DNA of 14,820 nt from Deltaproteobacteria bacterium (lineage in GTDB: Bacteria; Desulfobacterota; JADFXK01): contig JADFYC010000051.1 in the NCBI GenBank assembly GCA_015233295.1, positions 1 through 14,820 on the forward strand. Direction: 5' to 3'. Positions 1 to 7,614 of the stretch are shown here, piece after piece. Numbering within the stretch: position 1 is the first letter of the stretch; the number at the start of each line of letters is the position of its first letter. The translations under genes and the position numbers were made by a program. Below the pieces are notes generated by a model. The model made no database searches. It was not told the origin of the DNA and saw only the letters and a list, made by a program, of their open reading frames with translations.

Positions 1-1240
1 TTCCGGTATCTTCTACAGTAATTACAGTCCATCCGTTGTCAGGGTCCAGTTTAGCCGCAATGGTGATTTGTCCCGGCGGTTCCGTGATGGCTTGAATTGC
101 GTTCATCAACAGATTCAGAAAGACTTCCTGCATCCGTTGCGTTTCTAAGTGCAGCATCATATTACCGGGGACATCCCGAATAATTTCAATACCAGGCGGA
201 ACGTGGCTGGATATTAGCCTCACCGCCTTTTCGACGACGTCACAAAGACAGGTCGGACAGAGAGAAAACTTCTTGACCCGAGAAAACTCCAGGAGACCCC
301 TCACAATATCTCTGGCCCGATGGACTTCCTGTTCCACGTTGGTCAACATCTTATGGGCTAATTCCGGGTCCATTTGGCCAAATTCCTCAAGCAAAATCTG
401 GCAGGAAGTAGAGATATTGTTTAATGGATTATTCAACTGGTGGGCGATACCGGAAGTTAGAATACCTATAGAAGACAGCTTCTTGGCCTGAAGGAGCTGA
501 TCCTGCCGTTTTTCTAGTTCGGCCACCATGCGGTTAAAGGCCTCGACCACCCGCTGGGTTTCGTCGCGGGTATCAACCACCGGCAAGGGAGCGAAATGCC
601 CTTGAGCAATTTTTAGGGTTGTCTTTTCAATCACGCGCAGCGGAGTAAGGATCTTCCGAGAGACCATCGGGACCAGGAAAAGACCCATGCCCAAAAAAAT
701 AACCAGGGCTGATATTAGTTGCGTCTTCAAGGCGCGGATTATGGCGATGATGCTCCGGCGTTCATAGCCGGCGACGCTCATCGACAGCTCAACTAAATTT
801 TTGCCCCTTTCCCGCAATTGTTCTTCTATCCCTTGCCTGGAGTGGCCGTCAATCTGGTGGGGTGAGGCGGCCATCTGAATCATCACCTGCCGATAGGCCA
901 CAAATTCCGTCTCCAGTTGCTTGAGCAAGTGCCGGTCGTGAACATATTGTGACTCTGACGAGATATTAGCCAGCACTTCCAGCCCCTGCTTCACATAGCG
1001 CTGGTTCTCCTTGATATCGTCACTGGATCCATAAAGCAGGTAATTCTTTTCATATCGGCGGATTTCCAAGATAGTGTTGCTCAAATCGTCGGCAATTTCT
1101 ACAACATGTTGTTTATATTGTATTTTTGATAAATAGATGTAGGAAATAACACCGATGAAGCCCACCGCCAAGATACAGACCGTCAAGCCCACCATGACTT
1201 TTTGTCGAATATTTAAATAAATATGAATCTTCCAGGCCAT
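1..1240 (-). CDS. Membrane sensor histidine kinase (partial, C-terminus beyond window)
   Basis: Reading the minus strand from the ATG at 1240 gives 413 open residues that run off base 1. Residues 17-37 form a first membrane segment and 175-192 a second. Between them is an extracytoplasmic helical region of about 135 residues with a RRYEKNYLLYG motif (61-71), typical of four-helix-bundle or HBM-type sensors. A HAMP-like stretch (about 193-245) and coiled-coil linker follow. The HisKA H-box is GIAHQLNNP, with probable phospho-acceptor His267. The HATPase N-box is NLLMNAIQAI (Asn380), and VEDTG at 409-413 is the start of the G1 box, where the window ends. The protein probably autophosphorylates in response to an envelope signal and passes phosphate to a response regulator, which is not visible here. 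An in-frame GTG four codons upstream is a possible alternative start; no strong ribosome binding site decides it. The ligand is unknown. Confidence 0.9.
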   Translation of the reverse strand, partial: MAWKIHIYLNIRQKVMVGLTVCILAVGFIGVISYIYLSKIQYKQHVVEIADDLSNTILEIRRYEKNYLLYGSSDDIKENQRYVKQGLEVLANISSESQYVHDRHLLKQLETEFVAYRQVMIQMAASPHQIDGHSRQGIEEQLRERGKNLVELSMSVAGYERRSIIAIIRALKTQLISALVIFLGMGLFLVPMVSRKILTPLRVIEKTTLKIAQGHFAPLPVVDTRDETQRVVEAFNRMVAELEKRQDQLLQAKKLSSIGILTSGIAHQLNNPLNNISTSCQILLEEFGQMDPELAHKMLTNVEQEVHRARDIVRGLLEFSRVKKFSLCPTCLCDVVEKAVRLISSHVPPGIEIIRDVPGNMMLHLETQRMQEVFLNLLMNAIQAITEPPGQITIAAKLDPDNGWTVITVEDTG

Positions 1241-1297
1241 CGGATACCCCACTAGAGCCGACCGAAATCAAAATATTACATTCGTCGTTCATTCATT

Positions 1298-1339
1298 GAA
1301 AAAGCATAATGCAGAGGGTGCCTTCCTTTGCGTTATGCT
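1298..1339 (-). terminator. Probable intrinsic terminator of the cytidylate-kinase-like gene
   Basis: On the minus strand the arms AGCATAACGC and GCATTATGCT pair over ten positions with one A-C mismatch around a 17-nt loop. They are followed directly by five T residues (plus positions 1299-1303). This is the arrangement expected of a Rho-independent terminator about 100 bp after the stop at 1440, and it would separate that gene from the histidine kinase. The stem is AT-rich, so strength is uncertain. Confidence 0.55.
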
Positions 1340-1380
1340 TCCTCAAGAATTCCGGATGGCGGTTTAGAGTCAACGTTACG

Positions 1381-1405
1381 GGGGACAGGCGGGCAACCCG
1401 TCCCC
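1381..1405. repeat. GC-rich bulged hairpin in intergenic DNA
   Basis: CGGG at 1390-1393 pairs with CCCG at 1397-1400 around a CAA loop, and outside it GGGGA (1381-1385) pairs with TCCCC (1401-1405), leaving a CAGG bulge. It lies between the stop of the cytidylate-kinase-like gene and the T-tailed hairpin further on. It lacks a T tract on either strand. It may stabilise the 3' end of the transcript; function unknown. Confidence 0.4.
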
Positions 1406-1439
1406 ACAGTCGTTTTCCAAAAGTATCTATCAGATGGAA

Positions 1440-2240
1440 CTAGCCACGCAGGGGCATGACGCTCACTTTGATATCTTTTACGCCCTCTAGCTTACCGACC
1501 ACGGCTTGAATGTCGCCAATGATCTCTGACTCGGAATCAATGGAAGTCTTGACATTAACAAATATATCACCATCTTTGGACGAAACGGCGACATTAGGAT
1601 ATTTCTTCACCAGGGACACTTCTGCCTGCGAAGCCAAGACCATGTCATCGAGTATCTTTTTGGACTCGGGCGTAGCCTGGAAGCAGGGGAGCTTGGCCGC
1701 ATGCAACAGGATATCCACCGCGTCGTCCACCGTCAACTTCTTGATGCTCAAAACCACATCATACAAGTTGGGGTCGGAAGTATCCACCCCGTAAAGGCTG
1801 AGGCTCCATTTGCGTCGTTCATCGTCGTCCTTTTTCAAAATAAATCGAGCTTTTTCGGCAGAAATGCCCTCCCGTTTCATCTCCGCCATGACCCGGTCTT
1901 CTATGTCGGCCTGGATCCTGACCTTCAGCACATGGGGGATGCCCTTGAGGAAAAAGTGGCCACCCAACCCGTGATAGACTACGTTGTCTTTCTGGACGTG
2001 TTTTAACAAAATGGACCGAAAAAAGGCAATATAGATTTCCTTACCGAAAGTGAACCGGTCAAGGATTGAGGGGGCGTCATGGACGGCCCGGACCATTTTG
2101 ATTTCCGGGATATTGAATTTCTCTGATGCCTCTAAAATCAAACCCCGCGAAATAACCTCATAGTTCAAAGCCTGAGCCAATTTTTCGGCCACTTCTTTTC
2201 CGCGGCTGTAGGAGCCTCTGGAAATGGTAATAATGGGCAT
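1440..2240 (-). CDS. Cytidylate-kinase-like family protein with BON-like C-terminal tail
   Basis: The 266-residue protein matches the cytidylate-kinase-2 (AAK6-like) group. It opens with MPIITISRGSYSRGKEVAEKL, where the usual P-loop GxxGxGK(S/T) is replaced by SRGSYSRGK (residues 7-15). Family-like features follow: GLGGHFFL (91-98), VLKVRIQAD (104-112), a DDDERRKW segment (138-145) and DPNLYDVVLSIKKLTVDDAVDILL (156-179). Residues about 190-266 are an extra domain with an alternating pattern (VAVSSKDGDIFVNV, then VKDIKVSVMPL) that resembles a BON fold. The start at 2240 is well supported by AAGGAG (complement of 2247-2252) six bases upstream. Classical CMP kinase is an essential nucleotide enzyme, but these relatives often coexist with a true Cmk and their substrate is not established, so I give no gene symbol. 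It is cytosolic by sequence. Neighbouring genes give no clear functional hint. Confidence 0.8.
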   Translation of the reverse strand: MPIITISRGSYSRGKEVAEKLAQALNYEVISRGLILEASEKFNIPEIKMVRAVHDAPSILDRFTFGKEIYIAFFRSILLKHVQKDNVVYHGLGGHFFLKGIPHVLKVRIQADIEDRVMAEMKREGISAEKARFILKKDDDERRKWSLSLYGVDTSDPNLYDVVLSIKKLTVDDAVDILLHAAKLPCFQATPESKKILDDMVLASQAEVSLVKKYPNVAVSSKDGDIFVNVKTSIDSESEIIGDIQAVVGKLEGVKDIKVSVMPLRG

Positions 2241-2607
2241 GCTTTTCTCCTTTCTTGATTAGGCCATTTGAAGAAATTCACCGCCTGATCTCGGTTCATT
2301 CAGATGTAACTTGATGAAACAAACCGGAGGCGGTCAGCTTTCAGGGCTCAACAGAGGTCAGGACAACCGGTAGCTAAGTGCCTAGGCTAACTACATAGAT
2401 ACCGTAGACAATGAGGCCGGGGGGACGCTGACGCATCGTTGTTAACTAAAAGCTGACCCCTAAAAGCTGATTGCTTAAAACAAATCCCTGTGATTTTATG
2501 GCACATTATATTAAAAAAAACGTAAAAACGCCAGCGCAAAATTAAGAACGGACTAATCAAAATGATCAATGCCGAAACCGGGACAGTGCCTTTGGCCGCG
2601 GTGGCGG
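2241..2607. other. Gene-free stretch with AGCTGA-type repeats
   Basis: No convincing gene lies here. CTAAAAGCTGA occurs twice (2446-2456 and 2460-2470, 14-bp spacing). GGTCAGCTTT at 2332-2341 is the exact reverse complement of AAAGCTGACC at 2449-2458, so the region can fold as a long-range inverted pair. On the minus strand a TATAAT hexamer (complement of 2505-2510) could be a -10 box for the cytidylate-kinase-like gene, but no good -35 sits at normal spacing. A GTG-initiated 74-codon frame (2611-2387) overlapping the sfsA stop is judged non-coding. Confidence 0.5.
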
Positions 2608-3303
2608 TCACGGTCTCACCGGCAATGAATGACTCAAATAGATTTCCTGGGGGGACACCACCGCCCGATAGGCCAGAGGTTCCACCCCGTGTCGGCTGAC
2701 CTGGCGCAGCAAGCGACCATAAGTCGGATCAATCGCGTCGGCCGGGGCCACTCCTGATCCGTCCGGCCGCTGGACCACAAAAAATATCACCGCCCGGTGC
2801 CCCTCAGTCACCATCTGGGCCAATTCCCGGAGATGCTTCTGTCCCCTGGTCGTGACCGCATCAGGGAAAAGGGCCATGTCGTTTTCCACTAAAGTAACGT
2901 TTTTCACTTCCACATAACACAGCCCGGCTTTCCCTTTGAGCAACAGGTCCACCCGACTGTTGGTCCCGTAAGGAACTTCCGAGAGGATGGTCTCATACCC
3001 CTGGAGCTCCTTAATCACTCCATTCTCGATGGCTTCCTTGACCAGTTTGTTGGGATACCCGGTGTTGATCCCAACCCAGAAACCAGACACCTGAACCAGT
3101 TCCCAGGTGTGTTTATATTTCCGCTTAATATTGTCGGCCACCGACAATAGCACCGGGCTACCCGGCAGATTACACCCTCTCATGCTCCCGGAGTTAGGGC
3201 AATGGGCCGTGACCACATTCCCGTCGTCCAGACACACGTCAGCCAAAAAGCGCTTATAGCGTTTCACCAGGGTGCCTGAATGTAATGGAGAAGGTAGTTT
3301 CAT
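2608..3303 (-). CDS. sfsA: SfsA, sugar fermentation stimulation family protein
   Basis: The translation from ATG 3303 (MKLPSPLHSGTLVKRYKRFL) is 231 residues, matching the usual length of about 230-235. It follows E. coli SfsA closely by memory: RYKRFLADV near the N-terminus, HCPNSGSM, a KRKYKHTWELVQ segment, YVEVKNVTL, then FPDAVTTRGQKHLREL and HRAVIFFVVQR, ending in SLPVRP. The family has an N-terminal OB-like part and a C-terminal part with a PD-(D/E)xK nuclease-like core (E and K of YVEVKNVTL). The E. coli protein was linked to maltose metabolism gene expression and nucleic-acid binding, but its molecular role is not settled. The reading frame is open further upstream to ATG 3375 and TTG 3411. 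That extension contains NPLTPTLSQ, a low-complexity peptide common in spurious N-termini, and no start has a clear ribosome binding site, so the family start is preferred. The gene is divergent from the permease operon. Confidence 0.93.
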   Translation of the reverse strand: MKLPSPLHSGTLVKRYKRFLADVCLDDGNVVTAHCPNSGSMRGCNLPGSPVLLSVADNIKRKYKHTWELVQVSGFWVGINTGYPNKLVKEAIENGVIKELQGYETILSEVPYGTNSRVDLLLKGKAGLCYVEVKNVTLVENDMALFPDAVTTRGQKHLRELAQMVTEGHRAVIFFVVQRPDGSGVAPADAIDPTYGRLLRQVSRHGVEPLAYRAVVSPQEIYLSHSLPVRP

Positions 3304-3523
3304 CTGTGATAGGGTCGGGGTAAGTGGATTAGATCGGTCCGTGGCCGTCGGCCGGACGCTAGCTTGAATGTCCATGTGCAGTTTAAATCGGTTTCCCGGT
3401 GATGTAAACAAACATTGTCATCCTATGTCTGAAGTCTAAACAATCCTTTTAAGTTGCATGATCAATTTCAGCCGTGATAGCTCCGGGGTTGATTTTAAGT
3501 GAGTTTTTTGGTATTGGGGCTAT

Positions 3524-4507
3524 ATGATTGTCTTCCTACTAAAAAGACTGGTGGCCATGATCCCGATGCTCTTGGGGATCACGGTGATTTCCTTTGCCGT
3601 GATCCATTTGGCCCCGGGCTCGCCTACGGACATGGAGACCATGATGATGCCCAAAGCCTCACTGGAGGCCAAGGCTAGATTGCGGGCGTTGTATGGTCTT
3701 GATCAACCTCTGCATATTCAGTACTGGAACTGGCTGAGACGGCTGGTTAAATTTGACTTTGGCGATTCCTTCGCCCCGGACCGGAAAAAGGTTATTGATA
3801 AGATTGCGGAACGCTTACCTATTACCATTTTGATCAATGTGCTATCCTTGTTTATGATTTTTTTGGTCGCCATCCCAATCGGCGTCCTCTCTGCCACCCA
3901 CCAGGACACGTTTTTTGATAAAGTGACCACGGTGTTTGTTTTTCTGGGTTTTGCCACCCCGACTTTCTGGTTAGCCCTGCTATCTATGATTCTGTTTGGC
4001 GTTCATTTGCAGTTGCTCCCAATATCAGGCATAAAGTCAATGGGGTATGAAGAGTTATCGGGCATTGGAAAAGTGATAGATGTCGGACGGCATCTCGTTT
4101 TACCTCTGCTCCTGTCAGCGTTCGGAGGATTGGCCGGCGTGTCTCGCTACATGCGGGCCAATATGCTGGAAGTCATCCGCATGGATTATATCGTCACGGC
4201 CAGGGCAAAAGGATTAAGAGAATCGGTCGTTATCTATAAGCATGCTCTCCGAAACGCCTTAATGCCGGTAGTCACTATTCTCGGGTTGTCCGTTCCGGGA
4301 TTGATTGGCGGCAGTGTTATCTTTGAATCCATTTTTGCCATTCCCGGGATGGGTCAGATGTTTTATCAAAGTGTTATGAGCCGAGACTATCCGGTCGTGA
4401 TGGGCGGTTTGGTTATTGGGGCAGTCCTGACCCTCCTGGGTAATCTCCTGGCCGATATATCCTATGCCCTGGTTGATCCCCGGGTCCGGGTGCGACATGA
4501 AGGGTGA
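3524..4507 (+). CDS. Oligopeptide/dipeptide ABC transporter permease, OppB/DppB type
   Basis: This 327-residue integral membrane protein has the classic DppB-type layout. The N-terminal membrane segment is FLLKRLVAMIPMLLGITVISFAVIHLAPG (about 4-32), followed by YGLDQPLHIQYWNWL (57-71), FDFGDSF (77-83), and further membrane segments at about 99-123, 133-160, 190-208, 247-270 and 291-313. The EAA cytoplasmic loop that docks the ATPase is at about 221-246 (DYIVTARAKGL, then KHALRNALMP). The C-terminal DISYALVDPRVR is also typical. It would form a heterodimeric channel with the next gene product, which starts 11 nt before this stop. No substrate-binding protein or ATPase is nearby, so it probably uses partners encoded elsewhere. 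Upstream bases TTGGGGC are only a weak ribosome binding site. Substrate specificity (peptide, nickel, murein peptide) cannot be read from the permease. Confidence 0.93.
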   Translation: MIVFLLKRLVAMIPMLLGITVISFAVIHLAPGSPTDMETMMMPKASLEAKARLRALYGLDQPLHIQYWNWLRRLVKFDFGDSFAPDRKKVIDKIAERLPITILINVLSLFMIFLVAIPIGVLSATHQDTFFDKVTTVFVFLGFATPTFWLALLSMILFGVHLQLLPISGIKSMGYEELSGIGKVIDVGRHLVLPLLLSAFGGLAGVSRYMRANMLEVIRMDYIVTARAKGLRESVVIYKHALRNALMPVVTILGLSVPGLIGGSVIFESIFAIPGMGQMFYQSVMSRDYPVVMGGLVIGAVLTLLGNLLADISYALVDPRVRVRHEG

Positions 4508-5358
4508 CGGCATCTCCAACTTTAGGGAATTCCTGGCCCGGTTGGTTAGTAATCGGCTGGCCCTGGCCGGGGGTGTGGTTGTGGTTTCTCTGTTCTTGCT
4601 CTCGCTGCTGGCCCCCCAGATCGCCCCATATGACCCGGACGAAGTGGATGTCAAGAATATCCTGGCCGGGCCCGGACGGCAGCATCTCTGCGGAACAGAC
4701 GATGTCGGCCGAGATGTCTTCTCCCGGATGGTCTACGGCGCTCGCATCTCCTTGAAGGTGGGTTTTGTGGCCGTGGGGTTGGCCACGATGATCGGGGTAG
4801 TGTTGGGCGCCCTGGCCGGGTTTTACCGGGGTTGGGTTGAAAACGTGATCATGCGTTTTGTCGATTTGATGCTTTGCTTCCCATCTTTTTTTCTAATCCT
4901 GGCCGTGGTCGCCATCTTGGAGCCAAGTATATGGAACATTATGATTATTATCGGCCTGACCGGGTGGATGGGCGTGGCTCGGCTGGTCCGGGCGGAATTC
5001 CTGACTCTCAGGGAGCGTGATTTTGTCATTGCGGCCAGATCATTGGGGGCCGCGGACCTGAGGATAATTTTTGTTCACATTCTGCCTAATGCCCTGCCGC
5101 CGGTGCTGGTTTCAGCCACCTTGGGTGTGGCCGGAGCCATTCTGACGGAATCGGCCTTGAGTTTTTTTGGGCCTGGGGGTGCAGCCGCCCACGCCGTCTT
5201 GGGGAAATATCTTGATGGCCGGAAAAGACAATATCGAAATAGCCTGGTGGTTATCACTCTATCCGGGCTTATCTATTCTAATAACCGTACTAGGTTATAA
5301 CCTTTTAGGAGAGGGGATTCAAGCCGCTTTGGACCCCCGACTGAGGACACGATCATGA
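4497..5358 (+). CDS. Oligopeptide/dipeptide ABC permease, OppC/DppC type, interrupted by a 1-nt frameshift
   Basis: Partner of the preceding permease. From ATG 4497 the frame gives an OppC-N region with a membrane segment at about 22-40, GTDDVGRDVFSRMVYGARISL (66-86), more membrane segments, and an EAA loop (RDFVIAARSLGAADL, then FVHILPNALPP, 174-202). At residue 223 the frame becomes unlike the family and would stop at 5300. The expected C-terminus (GLGVQPPTPSWGNIL, then YPGLSILITVLGYNLLGEGIQAALDPRLR) continues in the +1 frame to the TGA at 5356-5358. The break is at a T7 run (5162-5168). With six T residues the sequence reads LSFLGLGVQPPTPSWG, the canonical family motif, and the restored product is 286 residues, a normal length. 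The restored stop overlaps the next ATG (ATGA), which supports that frame being used. A homopolymer sequencing error, slippage or a recent inactivating mutation all fit. Confidence 0.88.
5162..5168 (+). other. T7 homopolymer at the permease frameshift
   Basis: Seven T residues follow the AG of the serine codon. Reading seven T residues gives SFFGPGG and a foreign tail. Reading six gives SFLGLGV and the family C-terminus. This locates the frameshift to this run. Confidence 0.85.
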
Positions 5359-6533
5359 AGAAAAGGGTTAGAAGCGGGTTGGAAGTTTTCTTAGAGGAAA
5401 AACCGGATTGGATCAAAGGACTCAAAATGGGACTGCTGTCTAACCAGGCTTCGGTAGGCCCGGATTTTACTCACAGCCGTCACTTGATCAACCAGGCCTA
5501 TCCCGGGCAACTAGCCGCCATTTACTCCCCGCAGCACGGATTCCGGGGAGAAAAGCAAGACAACATGATGGAATCAGAGGATTTGGTTGATCCTGAATTG
5601 AACATCCCCATTTTTAGTCTTTACAGCTACACCCGACGTCCGACGCCGGAAATGATGGACCCGATAGACGTTATTATCATTGATATTCAAGAAGTCGGCT
5701 GTCGAGTTTACACGTTTATCTCCACTGTCGCTTATCTCATGACCGCCGCCGCCGATTTCGGCAAAGAGCTGGTGATACTGGACCGGCCCAATCCCATCGG
5801 CGGGTTGGAGGTAGAAGGCAATATATTAAAGCAGCATCTGTCTTCATTTGTCGGCTTGTACCCTATTCCCATGCGCCACGGCATGACCATCGGAGAGATG
5901 GCCGGGTTATTCAACCAGGAATTCGAGATCGGATGTTCCCTGCACGTCATGCGGGTCGACGGGTGGCGCCGCGAGATGTATTTTCCCGAGACCGGTCTGC
6001 CCTGGGTCTTGCCTTCGCCCAATATGCCGACCCCGGAGACAGCTATCGTCTACCCCGGTCAGGTGGTATTGGAAGGGACGAATGCCTCGGAAGGCCGCGG
6101 CACCACTAAGCCCTTTGAGCTCTTCGGGGCGCCCTATATCGAACCGGCCAAATTCAAGGCGGCCTTAGATAGAGAAAACCTCCCCGGCGTCATTTTCCGG
6201 GAAGCCTGGTTTGAACCTCGCTTCAGCAAATGGACGGGGCAGTTATGCGGCGGCCTTCAGATTCATGTCGTAGATAAGAAAGTTTTCCGTCCTTACCTGA
6301 CGACGTTAACCATCATTAGCCGGCTATTGGAACTTTATCCTGAAACCTTTAAATGGCGGCAGGATCCTTATGAATATGAGGACAAAAAATTGGCCATCGA
6401 TTTACTGCTGGGTAATGAGACCATCCGTCGCGGTCTAGAAAAAGGCGCCCCGCCCAAAGAGTTGGAGACTTCTTGGGCTGCGGAGCTAGCCACGTTCATG
6501 GATCTTCGAGCCGGCTATCTGCTTTACAAGTAG
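5355..6533 (+). CDS. GH171 family protein (DUF1343, NamZ-like exo-N-acetylmuramidase)
   Basis: The 392-residue protein has the full DUF1343 signature series: GLLSNQASVG (26-35), SPQHGFRGEKQDN (58-70), DVIIIDIQEVGCRVYTF (105-121), ILDRPNPIGG (141-150), PIPMRHGMTIGEMAGLF (170-186), LPSPNMPTPETAIVYPG and EGTNASEGRGTTKPFE. The characterised member, Bacillus subtilis NamZ (YbbC), removes terminal MurNAc from peptidoglycan fragments and founded family GH171. The motif usually seen as PEHG is PQHG here (Gln60), so the position thought to carry a catalytic acid is changed; Glu181 in HGMTIGE is kept. I see no signal peptide, so the protein is predicted cytosolic, unlike secreted NamZ. Its ATG overlaps the stop of the upstream permease (ATGA), and GAGGA at 5343-5347 provides a ribosome binding site, so it is probably translated together with the transporter. 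That suggests it processes an imported muropeptide or sugar; this is inference. Confidence 0.88.
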   Translation: MKKRVRSGLEVFLEEKPDWIKGLKMGLLSNQASVGPDFTHSRHLINQAYPGQLAAIYSPQHGFRGEKQDNMMESEDLVDPELNIPIFSLYSYTRRPTPEMMDPIDVIIIDIQEVGCRVYTFISTVAYLMTAAADFGKELVILDRPNPIGGLEVEGNILKQHLSSFVGLYPIPMRHGMTIGEMAGLFNQEFEIGCSLHVMRVDGWRREMYFPETGLPWVLPSPNMPTPETAIVYPGQVVLEGTNASEGRGTTKPFELFGAPYIEPAKFKAALDRENLPGVIFREAWFEPRFSKWTGQLCGGLQIHVVDKKVFRPYLTTLTIISRLLELYPETFKWRQDPYEYEDKKLAIDLLLGNETIRRGLEKGAPPKELETSWAAELATFMDLRAGYLLYK

Positions 6534-6603
6534 CCTAACCGACTGTATTCCCGTTGCCTTGGTGGGCCGGCGAGGCCCGACAAAAAGTCAGAAAGGAGTT
6601 TAT

Positions 6604-7545
6604 ATGGGCAAGATGGCTTTTCTTTTCCCCGGACAGGGGTCCCAGTTCGTCGGCATGGGTAAGGACCTGTTTGACGATTATGAGCCGGCCAGGAAAATAT
6701 TTGCTTTGGCCTCGGAGGTAGCCAACTTTGACGTGGCCAGGCTGTGTGCTGAAGGACCAATGGACAGGCTGACTCTGACGGCTAACTTGCAACCTGCCGT
6801 CACGGCTGTTAACCTGGCCTTCATGACCCGGTTGCTCGAAGCCGGCCTGAAACCGGACTTTACGGCCGGACACAGCCTGGGTGAATTTTCCGCCCTATGT
6901 CTGGCCTCGGTCACAACCGTGGAAGATACGTTCAAGTTAGTCAATAAACGGGGCGAACTGATGCACCGGGATGCTCTGGCCCGCCCTGGAACCATGGCCG
7001 CGGTCATCGGCCTGACCTCGGAGCAGGTCGCCCAGGCAGTGGCTTCCGCCCAAAGCAAAGGGATCGTGGCCCTCGCCAATCTTAACACGGCCGCCCAAAC
7101 GGTCATCACCGGGGAACCTGAGGCCGTGTCTGCCGCTTCCCAGGCCGCCCAGGAAATGGGGGCCAAGGTCATGACCCTAAAAGTCAGCGGCGCCTGGCAC
7201 AGCCCCTTGATGGCAGAAGCCGCCAAAGATTTTCAGCAATTCATGAGCGGGATCACGTTCAAAGCCCCCCAGATGTCCCTGGTCTTGAACGTCACAGCAG
7301 ACATTTCAGACGACCCGAATGCCATCAAGGCTGTTATGACCCGACAGCTCACCAGCCCGGTGAAATGGTATCAAGGGATCGAAAAGATGATTGCGGCCGG
7401 GGTGGATACATTTGTGGAAGTCGGGCCCAAAAACGTCCTCACCGGAATGATGAAGAAAATCCTCCCCAAAGATTCCCCTGCCACCGTCATCCAGGTGGGC
7501 GACCTGCCCAGCCTGAACAAGTTTTTGTCCAGTCACAAAGGGTAG
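6604..7545 (+). CDS. fabD: Malonyl-CoA:ACP transacylase FabD
   Basis: This transfers the malonyl group from CoA to acyl carrier protein, supplying extender units for type II fatty acid synthesis in the cytosol. The 313-residue product is the normal length. FLFPGQGSQ holds the oxyanion-hole Gln11, GHSLGEF carries the nucleophile Ser91, Arg116 (KRGELM) should bind the malonyl carboxylate, and VSGAWHSPLM provides the catalytic His199. FVEVGPKNVLTGM near the C-terminus is also typical. The start at 6604 is chosen because AAAGGAG (6592-6598) lies five bases upstream and MGKMAFLFPGQG is the usual beginning; an in-frame GTG at 6559 is ignored. No other fab genes (fabH, fabG, acpP, fabF) are adjacent, unlike the common cluster arrangement. 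It is 70 bp behind the GH171 gene and may share its transcript. Confidence 0.96.
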   Translation: MGKMAFLFPGQGSQFVGMGKDLFDDYEPARKIFALASEVANFDVARLCAEGPMDRLTLTANLQPAVTAVNLAFMTRLLEAGLKPDFTAGHSLGEFSALCLASVTTVEDTFKLVNKRGELMHRDALARPGTMAAVIGLTSEQVAQAVASAQSKGIVALANLNTAAQTVITGEPEAVSAASQAAQEMGAKVMTLKVSGAWHSPLMAEAAKDFQQFMSGITFKAPQMSLVLNVTADISDDPNAIKAVMTRQLTSPVKWYQGIEKMIAAGVDTFVEVGPKNVLTGMMKKILPKDSPATVIQVGDLPSLNKFLSSHKG

Positions 7546-7574
7546 GACCATTCTGTGGTTTTAAGAAACGGGCG

Positions 7575-7599
7575 GCGCGGAAGCGTCGTCCTTCCGCGC
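7575..7599. terminator. Perfect hairpin between convergent genes, possible terminator
   Basis: GCGCGGAAG (7575-7583) and CTTCCGCGC (7591-7599) form a perfect 9-bp stem with a 7-nt loop, 30 bases after the fabD stop and 15 bases beyond the end of the convergent coiled-coil gene. There is no T tract on the plus side and only TTTCTTAAAA further away on the minus side, so it may block 3' exonuclease or help termination rather than act alone. Confidence 0.5.
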
Positions 7600-7614
7600 T
7601 GGGGGATTGATATA

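Noticed and set aside
2505..2510. TATAAT on the minus strand as a promoter of the cytidylate-kinase-like gene
   Set aside because: No acceptable -35 hexamer at 16-18 bp and the region is A/T-rich, so a chance match is likely.
2387..2611. 74-codon GTG frame overlapping the sfsA stop with a hydrophobic stretch
   Set aside because: It runs through the AGCTGA repeats and an A/T tract, has no recognisable family and no good ribosome binding site; judged chance, although the GTGA overlap is noted.
3304..3411. N-terminal extension of sfsA from TTG 3411 or ATG 3375
   Set aside because: The extension contains NPLTPTLSQ-type low-complexity sequence and makes the protein longer than the family; the usual SfsA beginning aligns at ATG 3303.
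6678..7226. 182-codon minus-strand frame inside fabD
   Set aside because: It is a shadow of the GC-rich fabD coding sequence, whose catalytic motifs are all on the plus strand.
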